Source of the DNA: Bacteroidales bacterium UBA5536
GTDB lineage: Bacteria; Bacteroidota; Bacteroidia; Bacteroidales; F082
Reading direction: 5' to 3'
NCBI GenBank assembly: GCA_002426795.1
Contig: DINQ01000020.1
Coordinates: forward strand, 443,017 to 507,016
DNA length: 64,000 nt
A program made the position numbers and the translations under genes. Below, piece after piece: positions 26,269 to 33,791 of the stretch; positions within the stretch are counted from its first letter, which is position 1; each line of letters starts with the position of its first letter. The notes beneath the pieces were generated by a model that was not told where the DNA came from, made no database searches, and worked only from the letters and a program-made list of their open reading frames with translations.

Positions 26269-26313
26269 GAGGCGGCTGTAGGTTTTATTCCCCTTATTGC
26301 CACAGCCTGCCTC
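26269..26313 (+). other. Intercistronic hairpin between hydA and hydS
   Basis: An 11-bp stem (GAGGCGGCTGT at 26269-26279 with ACAGCCTGCCTC at 26302-26313, one bulged T) and a 22-nt loop. There is no T-run after it, so it is not a standard terminator. It could stop 3' decay or set different amounts of the hydABC and hydS mRNAs. Confidence 0.6.
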
Positions 26314-26336
26314 GTTAGTTTAAACCTTTAGAAAAT

Positions 26337-28058
26337 ATGGTAAGTCAAATAAAACCGACAGAAAAGCTCCCGATTGTTTATACTAGTCAGGCCATGTGCC
26401 GCGATTGCTACCGTTGCGTGCGCGTTTGCCCCGTTCATGCCATAAAAATGGACCATGGGCAGGCTCAGGTCGTGCCCGAACTTTGCATAGCCTGTGGCAC
26501 CTGCATCGATGAGTGTCCGCAACATGCCAAGGCCTACAGAACTGATTACAGCAAAGTCATCGACATGTTGGAAAAAGGCGACCGGGTTGCCATCAGTATT
26601 GCGCCCTCTTTTGCAAGCTGTTACAGCGAATGGGCTTTTAAAAGGTTGCCATCCGCATTGCGGGCCTTGGGCTTTCAGTATGTTGCAGAAACGGCCGTAG
26701 GTGCTTGGTACACGGCAGCAGCCAGTTCTTCCTACATTGAACAAAATCCTGATCAAAATCATATTTGCACGGCCTGCCCGGCTGTGGTCAGTTACATAGC
26801 TCAATACCGACCACAATTTACTGACAATCTTGTGCCTGTTGTGTCGCCCATGGTTGCCCACGCACGTTTGATTAAGCAGGAAGATCCTGCCATGAAGTTC
26901 GTTTTTGCCGGGCCCTGTATTGCTAAAAAGGATGAAGCCACACAAAAACAAAACCTTACGCTCATCGATGCTGTATTGACTTTTGAAGAATTGGACGAAC
27001 TGTTTGCTTGGCGACAGATCAACCTGGAAAGTTGTGAAGAAAGCAGCTTTGATGTGCCTGTAAGCGGAGATGCCAGGCTTTTTCCACTTGAAGGAGGTTT
27101 GCTCCGTACGGCTCACCTGCAAACCGATGTGCTGGATGAAAAGGTGTTAGCCATCAGTGGATTTCATGAACTGGATGAACTCCTGCAATCGATGGCCGGG
27201 CAACCGCAAGCCAAATGGATTATCGAGCCTTTGTTTTGCAAACAGGGATGTATCAACGGACCTGCTGCCAGGCAAAAGAAAGGTAGCTATACCAGACGCA
27301 ACGAGATCATCAACTATGCCCGGCAAAATCCCGGTATCCAGGAAGCTAAAGTATTTGGCTTAAATAATTTTAAAGCAGTCTACTCAAGTAAATCAAAGGC
27401 TTCAAAATCATTTTCTGAAGAGGAAATCAGGCAGGTACTTGCCGCAATCGGAAAGCACAAACCAGAAGACGAGCTAAATTGTATGGCATGCGGTTACAAC
27501 AGTTGCCGCGAAAAAGCTATAGCGGTTTTAAACGGTTTGGCCGAGCCGGAAATGTGTATGCCCTTTATGCGTCAAATGGCTGAACAAAAATTTGACACCA
27601 TGATCCGGCATGATCCAAACGGCATCGTTTTGCTCAACCATAAACTAGCCATCATGCACATGAACGAATCTTTTAAAAAGATGTTCTCTTGTTCTGATGC
27701 CTTAATAGGCAGGCCCATTTCTTATCTGATTGATCCGGATGCTTTTGAAAAACTGTCAACCGGCACCGAAACACTCATTCGCCAAACAGTTCATTACAAC
27801 AACTATAATCTCATTTGTCATCAAATGAGCTATTCCATTCCTGATCAGCAACAGTATGTTGGGATATTTATTGATGTGACTGATTTACAGGTGAAAAGTG
27901 AACAACTCAACGAGATCAAAGCAGAAACGGTTTTAAAAGCGCAGGAACTCATCGACCACCAGATCAGCATGGCACAGGAACTGGCTCAATTTTTGGGCGA
28001 GCACACTGCCAAAGGCGAAGCAATGCTCAGTAAACTGATAGATTCTATTAAAAAATAG
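26337..28058 (+). CDS. hydS: Sensory [FeFe] hydrogenase HydS with PAS domain (group C-like)
   Basis: 573 residues. Two N-terminal [4Fe-4S] clusters (CRDCYRCVRVCP; CIACGTCIDECP), then an H-cluster domain with altered motifs: TACPAVV (C147, without the preceding relay Cys of HydA), AGPCIAKK (C194) and FCKQGCINGP (C301, C305). A Cys-rich segment (CMACGYNSC ... AEPEMC, about 382-408) may hold another [4Fe-4S] cluster. A PAS domain (about 420-520) and a C-terminal helix follow. Group C enzymes of this form are thought to sense H2 or redox state rather than turn it over fast. The gene lies 99 bp after hydA and 16 bp before a SpoIIE-type phosphatase. Confidence 0.88.
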   Translation: MVSQIKPTEKLPIVYTSQAMCRDCYRCVRVCPVHAIKMDHGQAQVVPELCIACGTCIDECPQHAKAYRTDYSKVIDMLEKGDRVAISIAPSFASCYSEWAFKRLPSALRALGFQYVAETAVGAWYTAAASSSYIEQNPDQNHICTACPAVVSYIAQYRPQFTDNLVPVVSPMVAHARLIKQEDPAMKFVFAGPCIAKKDEATQKQNLTLIDAVLTFEELDELFAWRQINLESCEESSFDVPVSGDARLFPLEGGLLRTAHLQTDVLDEKVLAISGFHELDELLQSMAGQPQAKWIIEPLFCKQGCINGPAARQKKGSYTRRNEIINYARQNPGIQEAKVFGLNNFKAVYSSKSKASKSFSEEEIRQVLAAIGKHKPEDELNCMACGYNSCREKAIAVLNGLAEPEMCMPFMRQMAEQKFDTMIRHDPNGIVLLNHKLAIMHMNESFKKMFSCSDALIGRPISYLIDPDAFEKLSTGTETLIRQTVHYNNYNLICHQMSYSIPDQQQYVGIFIDVTDLQVKSEQLNEIKAETVLKAQELIDHQISMAQELAQFLGEHTAKGEAMLSKLIDSIKK

Positions 28059-28074
28059 TAAAAATAAATTTCGG

Positions 28075-29232
28075 GTGGCAGAGCAAATTTATATACACAC
28101 GGACGTATTTGCGGCGCAATCGTCAAAAAAAACAGGTGATCCCTGCGGTGATGCCTATGGCGTTTTCCGGGATCATACTGCCACGACAATTGTGTTGTCG
28201 GATGGGCTTGGGTCGGGTATCAAAGCACATATTGCGGCTACCATGTGTGTGTCGCGATTGCTGCAGCTTATCAGGGAGGGAATGAGTCTGCGGGAAGCCT
28301 TTGCTGCCATGACACGCACCATGGATCAGGCTTGGGGAACAGGCGCTCCTTTTGCAGTTTTTGCCATTGCGCGCATGCTCAACAATGGACACACCACTGT
28401 GCTTACCTACGAAATGCCCATGCCCATGCTGGTTACGAATACCTATGCTCAGTTGCTGCGCGACAGGGTTTACACACAGAACAAAGCTATTATTCACGAA
28501 TCGACTTGTATGGTCGGCAAAGGCGAAGGCCTGATGCTGTTTTCTGATGGGATTACACAAGCAGGTGTCGGTAAATTTTTTCCGCTTGGATGGGAATCAG
28601 AAGGCGTCAGGCGATACACACAATCGCTGCTGCCAGTCGATCGTCTTCAGGGTACACAGCTTGCGCAATCCATTCACGATAAAGCCCGTCAGTACTGGCC
28701 ATTAGGCAAGGGAGACGACTGTTCCGTAATATTTGCGCTCAACAGGCGGGGTGTGATAGTCAATCTTTTGAGCGGACCACCTGTAAATAAGATAGACGAT
28801 AGCAAATGGGTGCAGTCATTCCTCGATAGCGAAGGAATTCACATCGTTTGTGGTGGCACGTCAGCCAAACTTGTTGCCCAGCAAAACCATATGCCCTTAA
28901 ATGTGATTGATTCGGGGAGCATGATTACACCACCTGCCTATGAACTCGAAGGAATGGAAGTGGTGACCGAAGGGGTCGTTACACTCAATCAGGTTTATCA
29001 TTTGCTCGATGATGACCCAACATCTCTGAATCAGCAAACACCGGTTACAGAAGTTGCCTGGTATTTGAAAATGGCCGACAGAATCAATATCTGGCATGGT
29101 CTAGCTGAGAATACTGGCGACGATCATATCGAATTCAGACAACAAGGTTTACAAAACCGCAAAAAAATCCTGAAAAAAATTACCCAAAAACTGATGGCGC
29201 AAGGAAAACTTGTTGTGTCTCAATCTGCATAA
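28075..29232 (+). CDS. SpoIIE/PP2C-type phosphatase with C-terminal unknown domain
   Basis: 385 residues from a GTG start 16 bp after hydS. The SpoIIE/PP2C metal-binding motifs are clear: DAYGVF near 24, LSDGLGSGIKAH (about 42), FSDGITQAG (about 158) and GDDCSVI (213-219). From about 235 to the end lies an additional domain (HIVCGGTSAKLVA, ITPPAYELEGMEVVTEGVVTL) seen beside sensory hydrogenases but without a known function. It probably removes phosphate from a Ser/Thr target in response to HydS; the matching kinase and target are not evident here. Confidence 0.85.
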   Translation: MAEQIYIHTDVFAAQSSKKTGDPCGDAYGVFRDHTATTIVLSDGLGSGIKAHIAATMCVSRLLQLIREGMSLREAFAAMTRTMDQAWGTGAPFAVFAIARMLNNGHTTVLTYEMPMPMLVTNTYAQLLRDRVYTQNKAIIHESTCMVGKGEGLMLFSDGITQAGVGKFFPLGWESEGVRRYTQSLLPVDRLQGTQLAQSIHDKARQYWPLGKGDDCSVIFALNRRGVIVNLLSGPPVNKIDDSKWVQSFLDSEGIHIVCGGTSAKLVAQQNHMPLNVIDSGSMITPPAYELEGMEVVTEGVVTLNQVYHLLDDDPTSLNQQTPVTEVAWYLKMADRINIWHGLAENTGDDHIEFRQQGLQNRKKILKKITQKLMAQGKLVVSQSA

Positions 29233-29565
29233 TATCAGGATATTTCGTTTCGGTTTCTCGTTAGGTTTTGGGCTATGTATTTTCAATTTTTATTTGCTGA
29301 AACCATTCTATTGCTTTCTATAAAACATCTGCCAACAGGGCCATTGCGTTTTTGTGCGTTTTTCTTTACATTAGCAGACTATTCTAAAGGAAGAATTTTG
29401 CCAAAACCGCATTTCCTGAAAGAGATAATGAGCCAAGCCAGCGCATGAATCCTAGACAATTGTCAGCTGCTGACGGGTAGCCATTTTAAGAAGATGTTTA
29501 ACTTTTTTCAGTTTGCAACTGGCATTGAATAGAAAGCATAACGTTCAGTAATAAAAATACGTAGC
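29233..29565. other. Intergenic region between the hydrogenase operon and the sensory island, with a dyad
   Basis: 333 bp. A near-perfect palindrome GTCAGC-T-GCTGAC at 29462-29474 lies about 92 bp before the start of the next gene and is a candidate operator. No full Bacteroidota promoter and no clear terminator were found. A 57-codon ORF (29275-29448) has no supporting features. Confidence 0.5.
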
Positions 29566-32500
29566 ATGGAAGAAAAAATAAAAGTATTATTTGCTGAAGA
29601 TGAATCACTGGATTTCGAATTGGCTAAAAAAATCATTCACGCAGAAGGGATTGAAATTGAAGCTGTCTTGGTCGAAAATGCCCAAGATTTTGAAAATCAG
29701 CTTAAAATATTCAGGCCCGATCTTGTTATAGCAGATTATTCCATGCCACAATTTAATGGGATGGAGGCTCTTAAGCTTGCCCGGGAGTTTGATCCGCAAA
29801 TGCCTTTTATCATCTTAACAGGCTCAAAAAACGAAGAAATTGCTGTTTCATGTATGCGCAATGGTGCCAACGATTACATCATCAAAGAAAACATGAAACG
29901 TTTGCCGCTGGCTATCAACGAAATTATGGCCAGAAACAAAATAGAACGCAATAGTATCCAAGCCATGCAACTGTTGCAGAAAAGCGAAGAAAAGTACCGG
30001 ATGATTGCAGAGAACACGACCGACGTGATCTTCATGCTCGACCTGAAATTGCGTTTTCAATATGTGAGCCCCACTATTGAAAAACTGGTTGGATATACTG
30101 TTGCAGAGACCATGAAACAAGAGATTTGGGACGTCCTGACTCCTGAATCAGAAAAGCTCATTAAAAAGGTTTTTGCGGAGGAAATGCGTTTATTGCGGGA
30201 GGGTAATATATCAAAAGACCATAAGCGGGTGTTGGTTTTCGAAGAAAAACACAAAAATGGCAGCCTTATTTGGATAGAAGCCTCGCTCCGTTTTGTTTAC
30301 AACGATCAAAATCAGGTTACGGGAATACTTGGAATATCAAGGGATGTGACAGACAAGGTGAACGCCTCCCAGATGCTGGATGAGTCATCGATCAGGCTTA
30401 GTCTGGCCATAGATTCTACAAATCAGGGCCTTTACGATTTTGATATCATTACTGGAGAAGCAATTGTAAGCGATAAGTATGCAACAATGTTGGGCTACAA
30501 TCCGGATGATTTTGTAGAAACATATGACAGCTGGATTGAAAGAATGCATCCTGACGACCGTGAGAGATGCAACAAATACCATGACGACTATCTCCAGGGA
30601 AAATTCGATGAATACCGCATCGAATTTAGGCAACTAACAGCCGATGGAAATTGGAAATGGATTCTTTCGTTGGGCAAAATTATTGAATGGGATCCGCAGG
30701 GAAATCCTGTCCGCATGCTTGGAACCCACACCGATATTGACATCAACAAGCGCAATGAAGAAATGCTTTTTGAAGCCAAAGAATATCTTGAAAATCTTAT
30801 CAATTATGCCAACGCTCCTATCATTGAGTGGGATGATCAGTTGAAGATCAGGCGGTTTAATAAGGCTTTCGAAAAAATCAGTGGCTACGAAGAAGAGGAA
30901 ATGATCAATACAGAAATAGACATTCTATTTCCTGATGATACGAAAGCACAAAGCATGCAGTTGATTCATGAAGCAACACTTGGCGACCGGCTTGAGTCGA
31001 AAGAAATCATGATCAAACGCAAGGATGGCGAATTACGGTCACTTTTATGGAACACGGCGAACCTACTGGATAAATCCGGACAATTTGTGAAGTCAACCAT
31101 TGCCAATGGTTATGATATCACAGAACGGAAAAAAGCTGTTGAAAAACTCAGACAGTCGGAAGAGGTTTTTAAACAAATTTTTGAAAATGCACCTATCGGG
31201 ATCATCAATTTTGATGAAAAAGGGATTATCAAAAATTGTAATGAACATTTTACCCAAATCATTGGGTCGCCGGCCGAAAAGTTGATTGGTTTGGATATGA
31301 CGATACTGCCGGATCAAAAATTGGTTGCTGCTCTGCATGAATCGCTTAGTGGCAAAGTAGCAAAGTATGAAGATACATACCATTCCGTCACATCTGGCAA
31401 AGTAGTTGACCTGAAGTTGTTGTTTACACCTGTTTTTGATGCCAATCGGAAAGTGGTGAGTGGAATTGGTATAGTTGAGGATGTTTCGGAGCAGAAAAAA
31501 GCAGGAGAAGCACTTCGTGCTTCAGAGGAACGTTTTTCAAAGTCGTTTTATTCAAGTCCGGTAGCAATCGCGATTACCAAATTCTCAGACGGAACAATCA
31601 TTGACGCCAACAATGCCTGGAGTCGCTCTACAGGTTTCACTCGCGATACCCTCATCAATACGAAAATCACGGATCTGGGGATTATTGACGGCGCCACTCG
31701 AACATCAATCATCAACGAAATTACCAACAGGGGTTACGTGCACGAAATAGAAGTTCCCATCAAAACGCGCACCGGCGAAAAAAGATACGGGCTTTTCTCT
31801 GTCGAAAGTTATTACATGGGGGGCGTTAAATACCTCATCAAAACTTTCTTTGATATCACCGACCGGAAAATTTTTGAGCAGGAACTTTCCAAGCTCACTA
31901 GGGCTGTTGAGCAATCGCCGGTTTCTATTGTCATTACTGATCTTAAAGGAAAAATTGAATATGTCAACCCAAGGGCAGCGGAGGTATCAGGATACCTGCC
32001 GGGCGAACTGATTGGCCAAAACCCACGGCTGTTTTCATCGGGTGAATTGCCAAAATCTGCTTACGAAAACATGTATGAAACCATCAGCAGCGGAAACGTT
32101 TGGCATGGCGAGTTTCACAACAGGAAAAAGAATGGTACACTTTACTGGGAATCTGCTACCATTGCGCCTGTTATCAATGATGAAGGTGAAATCACACATT
32201 ATCTGGCAGTTAAGGAAGATATCACCGAATGGAAGAGGTTATCTCAAGAGGTTATTAACAGTGAGAAGCGTTACCGTGATATGTTCGTGAACAATCCGCT
32301 TCCCATGTGGATTTATGATGTAGATACGCTCAAGTTTCTTGAGGTAAACACAACTGCTGTTGAGCATTATGGATACTCTCAAGAGGAATTTTTAAACATG
32401 ACGCTGAAAGATATCAGGCCCGAAAGTGAAGCCAGAAGGCTTGAGCAGAACATCAAGCAACATGCCGAAACATTTCAGCAGAGTGATGTTTGGAAACATC

Positions 32501-33762
32501 TGACTAAAGATGGAAGGATATTGGATGTTGAAATTACATCGCATGCAGTTCCCTCGCCCGAGGGCAAAAAGTACAGACTGGTTTTGGTCAATGATATTAC
32601 CGAAAAACTAAAGGCTGAGAATGCACTCAAGGAAGCAAAAATGCTGGCCGAAGCAAGCGACAATCTGAAAACAAACTTCATGAACAATATTTCGCATGAA
32701 GTACGTACTCCGCTTAATGGGATTATGGGTGCCTCCTCTCTGCTAAGCGATCCGGATATCAGCAAGGATGAAATTAACGAACTCGTTGGTATCATCAACC
32801 TGAGTACTGACCGGTTGATCCAAACGATAACCGATTACATGGATATGTCGTTGCTTACGTCCGACAACATGGAGTGCTTTGTCAAAAACTTTGGTTTGAA
32901 AGGACTGCTCAATGAGTTTATCGATAAGTTTGAGCCAAGTATACAGGAAAAGGGTCTTCAGTTCGAAAAAGATTTTGCTGATGAAGATGTGAATCTCGAT
33001 ACCGACCGTGAATTATTGGGCAAAGCCATCAATCATCTCCTGTCGAATGCGGTAAAATTTACCAGCCATGGAAGCATTACTATAGGCTTTAATAAACGCA
33101 GGGGATTGTTGGAAATATTTGTCAAGGATACAGGCGTGGGAATAGCAGCTGATTCGCAACAGCGTGTTTTCGATAGATTTACGCAGGAAGAGCAAGGCAG
33201 CGTTCGGCGATTTGAAGGCAGTGGCCTTGGTCTCACAATCGTAAAAGGGATCATGGAGTTACTTGGAGGTAAGGTGAGCCTCGAATCTGAAAAAGGTGTT
33301 GGATCAGTCTTCACACTTTCGTTGCCATTGGTGAACGAAATGCCTGCCGAACCAGAAAAACCTAAAAAGGAAATCTCAAAAGAAAAGCCCACAATCCTCA
33401 TTGCCGAAGACGAAGATTCAAATTATTTTGTGCTTGAGATTTTGCTTCGGCAGCTGACTGTTTCCAAAGTGTCGAGAGCTGTTAACGGAATAGAAGCCGT
33501 TGAGTATTGCAAAGCCAATCCCGAAACAAGCCTGGTGCTGATGGACATCAAAATGCCAGAAATGGATGGTTTGGAAGCCACCCAAAAAATCCGGGAATTT
33601 AATAAAACGATCCCCATTATTGCTGTCACCGCTTTTGCCATGACAGGCGATGAACAAAAGGCACTAAATGCCGGATGCAATGAATATGTTTCGAAACCAA
33701 TTTCAATGAAAGTATTGCTGCAGAAACTTCAAAATTATGGATTTGAATCTAAACCAAGGTAA
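29566..33762 (+). CDS. Hybrid sensor histidine kinase (REC - 7 PAS - HisKA - HATPase - REC)
   Basis: 1398 residues, cytosolic, with no transmembrane helix. An N-terminal receiver (about 3-120) has the phospho-acceptor Asp57 in IADYSMP. Seven PAS/PAC units follow at about 138, 275, 403, 532, 653, 773 and 900, each opening with the typical SEE/SEK-x-YRxxxxN pattern. The kinase has HisKA H1044 (NNISHEVRTPLNG) and an HATPase with NHLLSNAVKF, DTGVGI and GSGLGLTIVKG. A C-terminal receiver has Asp1327 in LMDIKMPEMDG and the conserved Lys in VSKPIS. It is the first gene after the hydrogenase cluster on the same strand. The ligands are unknown; PAS domains often read redox or small molecules. Confidence 0.9.
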   Translation: MEEKIKVLFAEDESLDFELAKKIIHAEGIEIEAVLVENAQDFENQLKIFRPDLVIADYSMPQFNGMEALKLAREFDPQMPFIILTGSKNEEIAVSCMRNGANDYIIKENMKRLPLAINEIMARNKIERNSIQAMQLLQKSEEKYRMIAENTTDVIFMLDLKLRFQYVSPTIEKLVGYTVAETMKQEIWDVLTPESEKLIKKVFAEEMRLLREGNISKDHKRVLVFEEKHKNGSLIWIEASLRFVYNDQNQVTGILGISRDVTDKVNASQMLDESSIRLSLAIDSTNQGLYDFDIITGEAIVSDKYATMLGYNPDDFVETYDSWIERMHPDDRERCNKYHDDYLQGKFDEYRIEFRQLTADGNWKWILSLGKIIEWDPQGNPVRMLGTHTDIDINKRNEEMLFEAKEYLENLINYANAPIIEWDDQLKIRRFNKAFEKISGYEEEEMINTEIDILFPDDTKAQSMQLIHEATLGDRLESKEIMIKRKDGELRSLLWNTANLLDKSGQFVKSTIANGYDITERKKAVEKLRQSEEVFKQIFENAPIGIINFDEKGIIKNCNEHFTQIIGSPAEKLIGLDMTILPDQKLVAALHESLSGKVAKYEDTYHSVTSGKVVDLKLLFTPVFDANRKVVSGIGIVEDVSEQKKAGEALRASEERFSKSFYSSPVAIAITKFSDGTIIDANNAWSRSTGFTRDTLINTKITDLGIIDGATRTSIINEITNRGYVHEIEVPIKTRTGEKRYGLFSVESYYMGGVKYLIKTFFDITDRKIFEQELSKLTRAVEQSPVSIVITDLKGKIEYVNPRAAEVSGYLPGELIGQNPRLFSSGELPKSAYENMYETISSGNVWHGEFHNRKKNGTLYWESATIAPVINDEGEITHYLAVKEDITEWKRLSQEVINSEKRYRDMFVNNPLPMWIYDVDTLKFLEVNTTAVEHYGYSQEEFLNMTLKDIRPESEARRLEQNIKQHAETFQQSDVWKHLTKDGRILDVEITSHAVPSPEGKKYRLVLVNDITEKLKAENALKEAKMLAEASDNLKTNFMNNISHEVRTPLNGIMGASSLLSDPDISKDEINELVGIINLSTDRLIQTITDYMDMSLLTSDNMECFVKNFGLKGLLNEFIDKFEPSIQEKGLQFEKDFADEDVNLDTDRELLGKAINHLLSNAVKFTSHGSITIGFNKRRGLLEIFVKDTGVGIAADSQQRVFDRFTQEEQGSVRRFEGSGLGLTIVKGIMELLGGKVSLESEKGVGSVFTLSLPLVNEMPAEPEKPKKEISKEKPTILIAEDEDSNYFVLEILLRQLTVSKVSRAVNGIEAVEYCKANPETSLVLMDIKMPEMDGLEATQKIREFNKTIPIIAVTAFAMTGDEQKALNAGCNEYVSKPISMKVLLQKLQNYGFESKPR

Positions 33763-33791
33763 TAGCATCTGCACAACTAAAAACATAAATT

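Noticed and set aside
26328..27122. 264-codon antisense ORF over hydS
   Set aside because: The plus-strand frame has intact cluster-binding motifs; the antisense frame shows no domain.
29275..29448. 57-codon plus-strand ORF after the phosphatase gene
   Set aside because: No promoter, no signal or membrane pattern that fits, and a composition like translated intergenic DNA.
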